A stretch of DNA of 64,000 nucleotides from Rhodocyclales bacterium (GCA_028292505.1 JAQGMF010000052.1:1-64000); one strand, 5' to 3'; positions 43,777 through 54,756 are shown, counted from the first letter of the stretch. Numbers and translations are program-made. The notes: a model not told the origin generated them from the letters alone.

Positions 43777-43957
43777 GGGAATTACATACTTGACTTGCTG
43801 AGCCCCAATTTTCGTCATTCCCGCGAAAGCGGGAATCCACTCAGCGGCACAAGTCTCACGTAGAAGTGGATTCCCGCTTTCGCGGGAATGACATGTCGTT
43901 AGCACAAGTAGAATTTCAAAACGTATCTTGCCGTTCGGCAAGTCAAGTATCGAATTC
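43777..43957. mobile_element. Candidate MITE-like element containing a family D hairpin (copy 7)
   Basis: The left end GGGAATTACATACTTGACTT (43777) is an imperfect inverted match of the right end GGCAAGTCAAGTATCGAATT, which ends near 43957. Between them sit the family D hairpins (43813-43893). The left end and hairpins are repeated at 14494-14609. Total length is about 181 bp, with no coding capacity. No target-site duplication was identified, so mobility is inferred. Confidence 0.5.
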
Positions 43958-44027
43958 CTTTTTCCGCCCGCCATCCTGGTACGCATATATATACCTATTT
44001 GGCATATCTAATTGTCGTACGCAGATT

Positions 44028-47000
44028 TTACTCCATGTCGTGTGCAATCATCGCTGCGCTCGCTAGCCCCAGATTCACCTCAACCTGATGTTCCAGATGG
44101 TCGTCGTGCATGACGATGATGACGCCATCCTGCAAGACGCCGTCGACAGTCAGTTGTATTCCGTCAGACACTATTATGTCTTCGGCATCTTCATTCGCAT
44201 ACGAGCGCAGGACCGTGATGTGATAGACCGTCTCACCATATCGATAGTGCAGCTTGAACGTCTGCCAGTCATCCGGCATACACGGATTGATCGTCAGCCT
44301 GTCAGCTTCGCGTTGCACGCCCAGTAGCGACTCGACGATCATGCGGTACATCCAGCCTGCCGAGCCGGTGTACCAGCTCCAGCCGCCGCGCCCGGTGTGC
44401 GGCGCGACACCATATACGTCGGCGCAGACAACGTAGGGCTCGACCTTGTAGGCGGCCATGCCTTTGCGCGAGGAGGCGTGATTCACCGGGTTGATCATGC
44501 CGAAGAGTTCCCAGGCGCGTTGCTTGTCGCCCAGCGCGGCGAATGCCATCGTCGTCCAGATTGCGGCATGCGTGTATTGACCACCGTTTTCGCGCACGCC
44601 GGGCACGTAGCCACGTATGTATCCGGGATAAAGGTCCGATTTGTCGAAGGGCGGGTCGAGCAGCTGGATGAGCTGGTCGTCGCGGCGCACGAGGCGCTTG
44701 TAGACTTCGTCCATAGCCGTGCGCGAACGCGTCTCGTCAGCCATGCCCGAAAGCACCGACCAGCTCTGTGAGATCGAATCTATCTGGCACTCCGCGTTGC
44801 TCGCCGATCCAAGCGGTGTGCCGTCGTCAAAGTAGGCGCGGCGGTACCAGGCGCCATCCCAGGCGTTGGATTCGATATTGCGGCGCAGGCGGCCACCTTC
44901 TTCACGGCAGCGGGCGGCAAACGCCAGATCGCCGCGTCGCCGCGCGAGCTCCGTGAATTGCGTCAACACTTCGCAGAGGAAGAAACCGAGCCACACGCTC
45001 TCGCCCTTGCCATGACTGCCGACGCGGTCCATGCCGTCGTTCCAGTCGCCCGAGCCCATCAGCGGCAAACCATGTTCGCCAAAGCGCAGGCCGTGTTCAA
45101 TCGCGCGTATGCAATGTTCATACACGCTGGCAGCGTCTGCCGAGCGACCGGGCAGGTCGTAGTAGGAATCGTCCTCGGCGTTGACCGGGCGCCCTTCGAG
45201 GAAGTACACCGGCTCGTCGAGCAGACCTGTGTCGCCGGTGCTGTGCACATAACGGCAAGCGGCGAGCGGTAGCCACAGGTAGTCGTCGGAGCAATGCGTG
45301 CGTACGCCGCGCCCTGCAGGGGGATGCCACCAGTGCTGCACATCACCTTCCTTGAACTGGCGGCTGGCGCACAGCAATACCTGCTCGCGCATCAGGCGCG
45401 GCTCAGCGTGGATCAGCGCCATGGTGTCCTGCAACTGATCGCGGAAACCGAAGGCGCCGCCCGATTGATAATAGCCACTGCGTGCCCACAAGCGGCAGGC
45501 CATCGTCTGGTACATCAGCCAGCCGTTGGTGATCACATCGAGCGACGGGTCGGGCGTTTCGACCTGCACGGCGCCGAGGGTATGACGCCAGTATTCGCGC
45601 ACGGCATCGAGCGCGCTGCGCGCGGCCATGGTGCCTTTGAAGCGCGCAATGAGACGATGCACGGAGTCCACGTTGCCCATGTCCGAGTCGCGTCCCACGC
45701 CGAGTCTAAAGACGATTTCGCGCTCCTGCCCGTCGGCCAGATCGAACGGAATCTGAATCGCCGCGCAGGGGTCGAGCGCGGCGCCGACCTTGCCCGACAG
45801 ACGCATGCGACGCATCGCCGATGGCGTGCGCAAGCTGCCATTGCGGCCGATGAAGCTGGTGCGATCGCAGGTAATGGTGCGCGCGCCTTCGTCCGCATCG
45901 AAGAAGGCCACGCGACTGGCGAACTCGTTGCTGTAGAGGTTGCGGGCGAAGAGTGCGCCGCTCGATGCGTCGACCTCGGTCGTCACCTGCATGGTGGTCT
46001 TGGGCCGCAGATCGCCAAGTACCCATTCGACATAACCGGTGGCCGACAGCTTGCGCGCGCGACCGGATTCATTACGCACTTTCAATACCGAGAATTTCAC
46101 CGATGCATCCAGCGCCACGTACACCGTCAGTTCCGACTGGATGCCGCTTTCGACATGCTCGAACACGCTGTAGCCGAAACCATGTCGGCAGACATACGGC
46201 GTCTCGCCACGACATGGCAGCGGCGTTGGCGACCAGAAGTAGCCACTCTCCTCATCGCGCAGGTAGAAGGCTTCGCCGCCCGCATCGCTGACCGGGTCGT
46301 TCTGCCATGGCGTGAGCCGGTATTCGTGCGCGTTCTCGCCCCAGGTGTAGGACATGCCGCTTTCGGAAATGACCGTGCCGAAATCAGGATTGGCGAGTAC
46401 GTTCGACCACGGTGCAGGCGTCATCTTGCCGACGTCGGGCGCGATGACGTACTCGCGGCCGTCCGGGCTGAAACCGCCGATACCGTTGAAGAAACTCAAC
46501 TGGCGTATCGGCAGCGCCGCCTCGATCAGCGATTCGCGACTGTGCGAGCGCGTCGGCACGAGACGCGGCACGCGGCCTTCGGCATTGCCGCGGCTGAGCT
46601 GCTCCGTGAGCGTGCCGCGTGTATCGGAGAGGATGACGCGCGCCACCGATTGCAACAGGATGCGGTCCTCGTGGGATATCTGCTCGCCCGGCCGCACGAA
46701 GATGCCACCCGGCTTATCTATGACATTGGCTTCGACACCAGCCGAGATGAGCCCGGTGATCTGATCCTGCAACTGCTGGCGATAACCCGCGTGGTCTTCG
46801 TTCCAGATCACCAGGTCCACCACCAGGCCCTTAAGGCGCCAGTAGGCGCGCGCCTGCACGAGCTGACGCACGAGATCGATATTGTCGGGATTTGCAATCT
46901 GCACCAGCACGATGGGCAGATCGCCAGAGATCGCATAGCCCCACAGGCCCGACTGGCCACGCCGATTGCGCAGGATGATGGAAGAGTCGGCGCGCAGCAT

Positions 47001-50000
47001 GGCATTGGCATACAGCACCGAGCTGGCAAGACGGCCGTAGAGCTGCGCGTCGGCTTCGGTGGCATTGATCTGCCGCAGCACCACCTGGCTGTGTGTCCAC
47101 GCCAGTTCGAAAACGCGATCGGCAAGGCGGCGGTCGTGATACTTGTCGACCAGGCTCAACGCTGCTTCGCGCGTGTCGGTGGCACCCGAAACGATATCGA
47201 TGGTGGCCGTCTGCTCGGGCTCCAGGATGATGTTGTAGCGGATCGCCACTACCGGATCGAGCACCGAGCCCTGCGTGCCGGAGAGCGTTGTCGCCTCCGT
47301 CATCGCCTGCGGTGACGCAACAGTCTGGCCGCGCCCGATGAAGCGCATGCGGTCGGTTTCGTAGGACACTTTGCCGACGCTGGCGCCATGCACCGTCATC
47401 AGATGTAGCATCCAGGGCACGGCTTCGCCCTGCGAGCGCGGCCGGCGTGTGCACAGGATCGCGCGGCGCGCGGCGACGATTTCCGTCTGCACGAACAGAT
47501 TGCTGAATGCCGGATGTGCTGCATCGGCCGCTGCGGGGGCGAGTACGACTTCGGCATAACTGGTGACGTCGATACTACGACGCGTACCGGAGCGATTGGT
47601 GATGCGCACGCGGCGTAGTTCAATGTCATCTTCGGGCGACACGACGATTTCCGTGTGTGTGTCGAAACTACTGTTGTCGCCACCGAGGCCGACGACGTCG
47701 CGACGGCGGAACTCGGCTCGTCCTTCGGAGAAGATCGCCTCGAAACGCTCGGCGTTCTTGCGTGTCGGCTGATGCGAGCTCGACCAGAAGGTATTGCTCT
47801 CCAGGTCGCGGATGTAGCAGAAAGTACCCCAGTTGTCGCAGGTGCTGTCTTCGCGCCAGCGCGTCAGGTCGAGATCCTTCCAGCGACTGTAGCCGCCGCC
47901 CGCGTTGGTGACCATGACGTGGTAACGGCCGTTCGACAGGAGCTGCACTTCGGGCACAGGCGTGTCGGCCATCTTGAACACGCGGATCGGCATCTCAGAA
48001 TCGTTGGCGGTGGCATGCATGCCAGACAGGTCGACATCGGGCGCGTGGAAGCTGGTGGCCTTCGGAATGCGTTCGTGCAACAGCAACATGGTCGCCTGGA
48101 ACAGCGGATCGGTCTCGAAGCGACGCTGCATCGGCCTGCCCTGCAACAGGTAGTTCAGCGACAGAAGACTCATGCCCTGGTGATGCGCCATGAAGGAGCG
48201 CACGATGGCACGTGTTTCCCCGCGTCGTTGCCGCAGGGGCGTGTAGTCGACCGCTTCGTAGAAACCGTATCGACCGAGCATTCCTTCGGCAGCAAGGCCT
48301 TGTAGATTGGCGCAGGCATTTTCCGGCACCACCATCAATGCCATGACGGATGCGTACGGCGCAATCACCAGATCTTCGGCGAGCCCGCGCTTCAGACCCA
48401 GACCGGGAACACCGAAAGCACGATACTGGTAGTTGAACTGCGCATCGACCGTGTTGTAGCCGGACTCCGAAATGCCCCACGGCACGCCGCGCTGCTTGCC
48501 GTACTCGATCTGCCGCTGCACCGCGGCCTGATTGGTCTCGTCCAGCAAGGTATTGTCGAAAGTCGGCATGACCAGCAGCGGCATGAGGTACTCGAACATC
48601 GAGCCGCTCCATGACATCAGGATAGGATCGCCGCTGCCCGATGCGAGCAGACGCCCGAGCGCGAACCAGTTCTCCTGCGGTATCTTGCCCTGCGCGATGG
48701 CGACGAAGCTGCACAGACGCGCCTCCGACGCCAAGAGGTCATAGCAACTCGAATCGCGTCGACGCTCGTCGAGGTTGTAGCCGATGGTCAGCAGATGACG
48801 TGCTTCGTCGTAGAGGAAAGCGTATTCCATCTTCGACAGTTCGCAGGCATGCAGCGCCAGGCGCTCGATGCTCGCCAGCCGCTCCTGCGCGCGCGCGCTG
48901 GCTTCAACGATCAACCGTTGCAACTCGATCAACCAGTCGTGCGCCTGCGTGCTCGTGGCGCTCTCTTGTTGGCGCACCACGGTCGGCAATAGCGTCCCCT
49001 CCAGCAAGGCCAGCTCGCGCAGGGTTGGTATGCCATCCAGATTTTCCGGCAATTGGCAACCGGCAGGTGCTGCGGGCAACAGCAACCACGGAGTGAGGAA
49101 TGTGACCTCGTCACAGGCGTTGCGACACTGCCGCGCCAGGGCCTGCGCCCAGATGTCGGCGTCACTTACCGGGTCATGCTGCGTGAAAGCCAGCAGGCTG
49201 GTGGCAACATGCGCGAGGCGCTCGAAGCAGACGTGCGCTGCCGCCAGCGAGGTGTTGCGCGCATCGGAGACCTTCTCCAGATCGCGCTGGAATTCGAGCA
49301 GCAGACTCTGTGCTTCCACAGGCAAGCCCGCGCAGGCGTCGACGAGGACACGCAGCGTATCGTCCAGCCCCTCGAACGACTTGGCATGCATGACTTTGTC
49401 ATCAGCCAGTGCCAGCAGGCCCGGCCGCAGGGTCATGAGATGGCCCGCCAGATTGCCGCTATCCACGGTCGAGATATAGATCGGGTGCAGGGGCTGCAGC
49501 GTTTGCGTGTCGTACCAGTTGTAGAAATGTCCCTTGTAACGCTCCAGCCCATCGAGGGTTTGCAGCGTATTGGCGGTGCGCTCCAGCAGTTCGCCAACGG
49601 CAATGTAGCCAAAATCGTAAGCGCTCAGATTCGCCAGCAGCGCCATGCCGATGTTCGTCGGTGAGGTGCGATGCGCAATCGTCGCGACTGGGTGTTCCTG
49701 ATAGTTGTCCGGCGGCAACCAGTTATCTTCGGCGCCGACGAATCTGTCGAAGAATGCCCATGTTTTGCGCGCGAGATTGCGCAGGAAGATCAGTTGATCG
49801 GACGACAGGTGAACCTGGCGCGGCGGCAGAGTGCGGCTCATCCACCAGACGATGGCAGGCGACGCGAACCATAGCGCCAGGATCGGCATGGCGTGCGTCA
49901 ACACCAGCGGGTTCATGACAGACAGATATACAAGAATAAACACCGCCAGCGCCGGGCCGAACCACATGGCCCGTACGCGGTCGCTACTATCGGCCGTGGC

Positions 50001-52958
50001 GGCATGCTCGCCCGACGGATTCCACTCGAGCATGCGTCTGCGGCTCACCATCAGGCGCCACAAGCTGCGCGCAATCGCGTCGAGGCTGAAGAAAGCTTCG
50101 TAAGGCAGGCACACCAGCGTGAATGCCGCATACGACAAGCTGCGCTCGGCGGCGTCGCCCATCGCCGTGAAGTGCTGTCCGAGCAACATTTCGGGCGGCT
50201 TGCGCACAGTGTCGAGAAGCAACGCACTGAGCGGCGAGATCAACAGTATTGCGAGCACCGACAAGGTCCACAGCCACGCTGCGGGCAATACCGTCCACCC
50301 CAACACCAACATGAGTGTCAGTGCCGTCGGCACCAGGCTGCGACGCAGATTGTCGAACAGTTTCCAGCGCGACAAGGCGCTCAGTCTCGCCGTACCATTG
50401 GCCGCATTCTTGCGTGCCTGCATTGTCTGGCCATGGCCGAGCAGTTGCGGCAACAACTGCCAGTCGCCGCGTATCCAGCGATGACGTCGGCTTACATCGG
50501 CGCTGTAGCGCGATGGATAACTCTCGTAGAGTTCGACATCGCTGAGCAGGCCGGAGCGCGCGTAGCAGCCTTCGATCAAGTCGTGACTCAGAATGCGATT
50601 GTCAGGAAAACGCCCGCACAGCGCCCGCTCGAAAGCGTCGACATCGTAGATGCCCTTGCCGATGAAGGAACCTTCGCCAAACACGTCCTGATAAACATCG
50701 GAGACCGTGCGCGTGTACGGATCGATACCCGGATCGCCGCCGAACAATTGCGCATAGCGCGAACGGTTGCTGCCCGGCAGACTCACCGCCACGCGTGGCT
50801 GCAGAATGCCGTAGCCAGCGACAACGCGTTCAGGCCCGACTGTATTGTTGTCAGCACCTTCGGGAGTTGTGAAGCGCGGCTGATTGAGTGGATGCGCCAT
50901 CGTCGCGACGAACTTGCGCGCCGCATCGCGCGGCAGTTGCGTGTCGGTGTCCAGCGTGATGACGTACTTCACGCCGCGCAAGACACTGGTGTCGCCAACA
51001 ATCAGCGAGAAGCGATTATTACCCTCGACCGCCACGTCACCGCGCAATAGCGCATTCAGGTCGCCAAGCTTGCCGCGCTTGCGCTCGTGGCCCATCCAGA
51101 CGCGCTCATGCGGATTCCAGCGACGCGGACGGTGCAGCAGGAAGAACTTCGTGGGGCGTGCTGCGCGAGCAGGTTCGTCTACCGCTCCGGAGTTGCCATC
51201 GTCATTATGGTCATCGCGATACTTTTCGTTGAGTGCCGCGATACGCGTTGCCGCGAGCTCCACCAGCGCCGCATCTTCGGGCATTGTCTCTTGCGGAGCA
51301 TCGCGCAAATCAGTGAGCAGCGCGAAATACAATTGCTCGTCGCGATTGCCGAGGAAGCGCACCTCAAGCGCTTCAACGAGATCATCGATGCTCTGCGCAC
51401 TGGTCAGCATGGTCGGCACCACGGTCAGCGTGCGCGACTGGGCATCAATGCCTTTGGAATAATCCAGGCGCGGAAGCGAATGCGGCGCGACCAGCAAGGT
51501 TGCCAGCCAGTTCACCATGCCTACCGCGAACTGGCTCGTGGCGAGCAGCGCAACAACGCCCGTCACGACGAGCAGCCATTCCTCGGCAGCGCCAAGGTAG
51601 GCCTTGTACACCAGTCCGCCGGAAAAGATCAGACTGAGCAGCGCGATGGCTCCGACGTAAAGGCTCAGGGGCGATTGCGTTGTCTTGATGCGCAGCGTTT
51701 CAAGGGGGGAGAGGCGCAACGAGGCTGCCTGTTCCAGCGCGGCGAGGCCTTTGTCGACGAGGTAGTAACCGATGTGCGATGAGTGTTCGCCGCAGGCGCT
51801 CAGCCCCGTACTGTCAGAGGCCCTTTGCAGATGCTCATGAGCCATCTGCACAGCCAGCTCCGCGACACCAGCCTCGCTCAACTCGCTGCCCTTGGCGACC
51901 CGCTCTATGACATGTCTATATCTGTCGCGCGTCGCGAAATCCATCGTTGCGTAGATACCCGCTGGATCTTTGTGCAGCGCGTGATCGGCAACGCTCATCG
52001 TCTCGACAAACTCGCGCCAGTCCATCTCGCCGAGAAAGCGCAGGCTGCCGATGCTATTGCTGACCGTCACCTGGTCTGCGGCTTGCTGCTGATTGCCCGT
52101 CTGCACCAGTTGCTCGATGGTCTGTGCCGATTCGGCCAGCTGCTGTTCGATCCAGGTCAGCGGCAAAGCCAGCGCGGAACTCTGCCCTTGCAGGCGACGC
52201 ACAAGCTCGGAGACAAATGGCGTTGTCATGGGCGGGCTGGAGCGCGCCATGTCCGCCACTACCAGGATCAGGCTTTTCGGGTCGTTCTCCGCCATCGCCG
52301 TCATCTGGTCCGCCCAAGTGTCGGCCAGATTGCGATCGAGGCGACCTTCGGCAACGCGAACGCCGACGCGGCGCAGGTTTTCGATCAGCGCCAGACGCAA
52401 CATGATGGGAATCGCCCACAACTCGCCAAGGCGCAGCGGCGTTACGGTCTGATAGGCGGCCACGAAACGGCCGAGACTTTCTGCGTCGACGCGACCATCG
52501 CCGTGCGCAATCGCCTCCAGCGCGATGTCATAGACGCGTGGCAGATTGGCCGACGGGCCACGCGCCAGACGCGGTAGTTCGCGGCTATAGCCTTTCGGCA
52601 AATGGCGCCTGGCCGTGCGGATCTGATCTTCGATGAGGTAGAAATTGTCGAGCAACCACTCGCCGGCCGGCGTGACCCGCCGCTTGGCCGTCACCGCCTC
52701 GGTAAGCAATTTGCATACGCCTGCCAGCACCTCCGCATTCGCCGTCAGGCGCTTGAGCAACTGGTCCGGTGCGCGTTGTACGGTCAGGTTGTGTATTGCC
52801 GCCAGGCTTTTGCCGTGCAGTTCCATCTGATCGGCGCTGAACAATTCGGCGCGCAGGGGCGGCTCTTCGCTCGCCGGCGCCTGCTGTTGAATGTTGTTGC
52901 GCAGCCACACCGTGATCTGACGGATATATGCTTTTGAGTTAAACCAATTCTTGTTCAA
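44028..52958 (-). CDS. ndvB: Cyclic beta-1,2-glucan synthase (NdvB/ChvB type)
   Basis: 2976 residues, in the range of NdvB (about 2800-2900). It starts at a TTG codon (52956-52958). A long N-terminal cytoplasmic region is followed by membrane helices near 435-495. A GT84 glycosyltransferase domain carries the DxD motif in TLDTDTQLPRDAARKF. More helices lie near 880-1030. Large glycoside-phosphorylase-like regions follow, ending in a GH94 catalytic domain with GSGDWNDGMDRVG. The enzyme makes and sizes periplasmic cyclic glucans for osmotic adaptation and host interaction. It stands alone. Confidence 0.93.
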   Translation of the reverse strand: MNKNWFNSKAYIRQITVWLRNNIQQQAPASEEPPLRAELFSADQMELHGKSLAAIHNLTVQRAPDQLLKRLTANAEVLAGVCKLLTEAVTAKRRVTPAGEWLLDNFYLIEDQIRTARRHLPKGYSRELPRLARGPSANLPRVYDIALEAIAHGDGRVDAESLGRFVAAYQTVTPLRLGELWAIPIMLRLALIENLRRVGVRVAEGRLDRNLADTWADQMTAMAENDPKSLILVVADMARSSPPMTTPFVSELVRRLQGQSSALALPLTWIEQQLAESAQTIEQLVQTGNQQQAADQVTVSNSIGSLRFLGEMDWREFVETMSVADHALHKDPAGIYATMDFATRDRYRHVIERVAKGSELSEAGVAELAVQMAHEHLQRASDSTGLSACGEHSSHIGYYLVDKGLAALEQAASLRLSPLETLRIKTTQSPLSLYVGAIALLSLIFSGGLVYKAYLGAAEEWLLVVTGVVALLATSQFAVGMVNWLATLLVAPHSLPRLDYSKGIDAQSRTLTVVPTMLTSAQSIDDLVEALEVRFLGNRDEQLYFALLTDLRDAPQETMPEDAALVELAATRIAALNEKYRDDHNDDGNSGAVDEPARAARPTKFFLLHRPRRWNPHERVWMGHERKRGKLGDLNALLRGDVAVEGNNRFSLIVGDTSVLRGVKYVITLDTDTQLPRDAARKFVATMAHPLNQPRFTTPEGADNNTVGPERVVAGYGILQPRVAVSLPGSNRSRYAQLFGGDPGIDPYTRTVSDVYQDVFGEGSFIGKGIYDVDAFERALCGRFPDNRILSHDLIEGCYARSGLLSDVELYESYPSRYSADVSRRHRWIRGDWQLLPQLLGHGQTMQARKNAANGTARLSALSRWKLFDNLRRSLVPTALTLMLVLGWTVLPAAWLWTLSVLAILLISPLSALLLDTVRKPPEMLLGQHFTAMGDAAERSLSYAAFTLVCLPYEAFFSLDAIARSLWRLMVSRRRMLEWNPSGEHAATADSSDRVRAMWFGPALAVFILVYLSVMNPLVLTHAMPILALWFASPAIVWWMSRTLPPRQVHLSSDQLIFLRNLARKTWAFFDRFVGAEDNWLPPDNYQEHPVATIAHRTSPTNIGMALLANLSAYDFGYIAVGELLERTANTLQTLDGLERYKGHFYNWYDTQTLQPLHPIYISTVDSGNLAGHLMTLRPGLLALADDKVMHAKSFEGLDDTLRVLVDACAGLPVEAQSLLLEFQRDLEKVSDARNTSLAAAHVCFERLAHVATSLLAFTQHDPVSDADIWAQALARQCRNACDEVTFLTPWLLLPAAPAGCQLPENLDGIPTLRELALLEGTLLPTVVRQQESATSTQAHDWLIELQRLIVEASARAQERLASIERLALHACELSKMEYAFLYDEARHLLTIGYNLDERRRDSSCYDLLASEARLCSFVAIAQGKIPQENWFALGRLLASGSGDPILMSWSGSMFEYLMPLLVMPTFDNTLLDETNQAAVQRQIEYGKQRGVPWGISESGYNTVDAQFNYQYRAFGVPGLGLKRGLAEDLVIAPYASVMALMVVPENACANLQGLAAEGMLGRYGFYEAVDYTPLRQRRGETRAIVRSFMAHHQGMSLLSLNYLLQGRPMQRRFETDPLFQATMLLLHERIPKATSFHAPDVDLSGMHATANDSEMPIRVFKMADTPVPEVQLLSNGRYHVMVTNAGGGYSRWKDLDLTRWREDSTCDNWGTFCYIRDLESNTFWSSSHQPTRKNAERFEAIFSEGRAEFRRRDVVGLGGDNSSFDTHTEIVVSPEDDIELRRVRITNRSGTRRSIDVTSYAEVVLAPAAADAAHPAFSNLFVQTEIVAARRAILCTRRPRSQGEAVPWMLHLMTVHGASVGKVSYETDRMRFIGRGQTVASPQAMTEATTLSGTQGSVLDPVVAIRYNIILEPEQTATIDIVSGATDTREAALSLVDKYHDRRLADRVFELAWTHSQVVLRQINATEADAQLYGRLASSVLYANAMLRADSSIILRNRRGQSGLWGYAISGDLPIVLVQIANPDNIDLVRQLVQARAYWRLKGLVVDLVIWNEDHAGYRQQLQDQITGLISAGVEANVIDKPGGIFVRPGEQISHEDRILLQSVARVILSDTRGTLTEQLSRGNAEGRVPRLVPTRSHSRESLIEAALPIRQLSFFNGIGGFSPDGREYVIAPDVGKMTPAPWSNVLANPDFGTVISESGMSYTWGENAHEYRLTPWQNDPVSDAGGEAFYLRDEESGYFWSPTPLPCRGETPYVCRHGFGYSVFEHVESGIQSELTVYVALDASVKFSVLKVRNESGRARKLSATGYVEWVLGDLRPKTTMQVTTEVDASSGALFARNLYSNEFASRVAFFDADEGARTITCDRTSFIGRNGSLRTPSAMRRMRLSGKVGAALDPCAAIQIPFDLADGQEREIVFRLGVGRDSDMGNVDSVHRLIARFKGTMAARSALDAVREYWRHTLGAVQVETPDPSLDVITNGWLMYQTMACRLWARSGYYQSGGAFGFRDQLQDTMALIHAEPRLMREQVLLCASRQFKEGDVQHWWHPPAGRGVRTHCSDDYLWLPLAACRYVHSTGDTGLLDEPVYFLEGRPVNAEDDSYYDLPGRSADAASVYEHCIRAIEHGLRFGEHGLPLMGSGDWNDGMDRVGSHGKGESVWLGFFLCEVLTQFTELARRRGDLAFAARCREEGGRLRRNIESNAWDGAWYRRAYFDDGTPLGSASNAECQIDSISQSWSVLSGMADETRSRTAMDEVYKRLVRRDDQLIQLLDPPFDKSDLYPGYIRGYVPGVRENGGQYTHAAIWTTMAFAALGDKQRAWELFGMINPVNHASSRKGMAAYKVEPYVVCADVYGVAPHTGRGGWSWYTGSAGWMYRMIVESLLGVQREADRLTINPCMPDDWQTFKLHYRYGETVYHITVLRSYANEDAEDIIVSDGIQLTVDGVLQDGVIIVMHDDHLEHQVEVNLGLASAAMIAHDME

Positions 52959-53094
52959 TTCGGGGTGACCTTTTGATTGTCATTTCGTCTTCGCAATGAC
53001 GGATATTTGGCCTGTCACGTACTACGTGAGTGGCAGCCGGGACGTATCGGAATCCTGGCGGGGGAAGCCGCCACGAGGGGGAGATCGGGCGCTG

Positions 53095-54732
53095 TTATTC
53101 GTGGATGATCGACGCGCCGCTCAGCGGCAGCGTCACCACGAATTGGCTGCCCAGCCCGGTACCGGCGCTGAGCGCCACAACGATGCCATCGTGCGCTTCG
53201 ACCAGTTCGCGCACGACGGTGAGGCCGATGCCCAGGCCAACGCCGTTGAAGCCGATGGCATGTGCGTCCTGCACGAAGGGATCGAAAACCTTGGGCAGCG
53301 CCTCGATTGCGATGCCGATACCGTTGTCCGACACTGTCATGACAATGGCATCGCCGACTACTTTGACCGAAAAGCTGATCTCGCCGCCGCTATGCGTGTA
53401 CTTCGATGCGTTGTCGAACAGGTTGCTGACGACCTGCGTGAGACGCACCGGATCGCCATGCACTTGCAGCGTGTGCGTGGGCAGGTCCACGCGCAAATGC
53501 TGCTGGCGCGCTTCGATCGCAGGGATGCAGGCATCGATGGACGCCTCGATGACGTCGGCTATTTCAATGATCTGGCGGTCGAGCCTGAGCTTGCCGGTGT
53601 TGACGCGCGACACATCGAGCAGGTCGCCCACCAGGCGCGAGATGTGCACCACCTGCCGCTCGATGATGGTCTGCAGACGAAGCAGCAAGGGCTCGTCGGT
53701 GCGCACTCGCCCAAGCAGAGCCGCTGCCGTGCGGATAGGCGTCAGCGGGTTGCGCAATTCATGCGCCAGCACCGCCAGGAATTCGTTCTGTTGCCGGTGT
53801 GCCTGCTCTGCGGCGGACTGTAGTTCCTGGGCGCTGAGCGCTGCCAGTATCAACTGCTCGTTGGCTTCTTGTAGCCGCGCATGATGACGCTCGTGTTCGG
53901 CAAAAACGAATGCCTGAGGCGACTGGGGCAGCGAGCGCAACGCGTTGACAGGTGCTACCGAACTTGGCAGGCCTGTCGGCTGCCCGACGTGGAAGGCATA
54001 GCTGCCAAGCCCCTGTTTCTTGGCGCGGTACATGGCGGCATCCGCCAGATCGATGAGTGTGTCGGCGTCTTCGCCGTCATCGGGATAGATGCTGATGCCG
54101 ATGCTTGCCGTCAGGCGAAGCTCATGCTTGCCGACACGGTTATTGGCGCCGAGCGCCGCAATCACCTTCTGGGCGATAAGGCCCGCATCGGCGGCGCGGG
54201 CCACCTCAGTAAGCAAAATGACGAATTCATCGCCGCCATGCCGGCTCACCGTGTCTGCTTCGCGTACCGAAGACGTCAGGCAGCTTGCCGCCAGCTTGAG
54301 CACCTCGTCGCCCACGGCGTGACCGAGCGAATCGTTGATGCGTTTGAAGTCGTTGAGATCGAGGAACAATAAAGCCAACAGGCTGTTGCGGCGTTTGGCA
54401 TTGGCAATGGCGCGCGTGAAGCGATCGTGCAGCAGCGCGCGATTGGGCAGTTCGGTCAGGGCATCGAGTTCGGCGGATCGCGAAACTTCTTGCAGCGCCC
54501 GCTCGGTCGTCTCGGCCTCGGTCAATGCTCCCAGCATACGCAGCACCAGTTGCTCATTAGCCTCAAGGAGCTGGGCCGACTGGTTGCTGCTCAGGCGACT
54601 CTCCGCCTCGACCACCTCTTGTTGCACCTGGGCAAGTACCGCACGCGCTTCGCCCAACTGCGTAAGCAGTTCAGAAAGTTCGCGTGCGGTCTTCGCCGTT
54701 TCGCTCTCGTTCCGGTCGGAGGTTGTAGTCAC
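53095..54732 (-). CDS. GGDEF-histidine kinase fusion protein
   Basis: 545 residues. A coiled coil (about 15-85) leads into a diguanylate cyclase domain with intact GGDEF (166-170) and an inhibitory I-site RxxD (157-160) five residues before it. A second short coil precedes a HisKA domain (His324 in VLAHELRNPL). The HATPase_c domain follows, with NLFDNASKYT and DNGIGI and a long GFNGVGLGIGLT G-box. No membrane segment or receiver is present. It lies 24 bp behind the KaiC-like gene and is probably co-transcribed. It could couple c-di-GMP synthesis to phosphotransfer. Confidence 0.9.
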   Translation of the reverse strand: MTTTSDRNESETAKTARELSELLTQLGEARAVLAQVQQEVVEAESRLSSNQSAQLLEANEQLVLRMLGALTEAETTERALQEVSRSAELDALTELPNRALLHDRFTRAIANAKRRNSLLALLFLDLNDFKRINDSLGHAVGDEVLKLAASCLTSSVREADTVSRHGGDEFVILLTEVARAADAGLIAQKVIAALGANNRVGKHELRLTASIGISIYPDDGEDADTLIDLADAAMYRAKKQGLGSYAFHVGQPTGLPSSVAPVNALRSLPQSPQAFVFAEHERHHARLQEANEQLILAALSAQELQSAAEQAHRQQNEFLAVLAHELRNPLTPIRTAAALLGRVRTDEPLLLRLQTIIERQVVHISRLVGDLLDVSRVNTGKLRLDRQIIEIADVIEASIDACIPAIEARQQHLRVDLPTHTLQVHGDPVRLTQVVSNLFDNASKYTHSGGEISFSVKVVGDAIVMTVSDNGIGIAIEALPKVFDPFVQDAHAIGFNGVGLGIGLTVVRELVEAHDGIVVALSAGTGLGSQFVVTLPLSGASIIHE

Positions 54733-54756
54733 GGTGAGATACCGGACACAGACGAC

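Noticed and set aside
45294..47315. 673-codon plus-strand frame inside the glucan synthase gene
   Set aside because: It arises from GC-rich codon bias opposite NdvB. Its sequence has no domain features and is rich in Arg/His/Ala/Gln.
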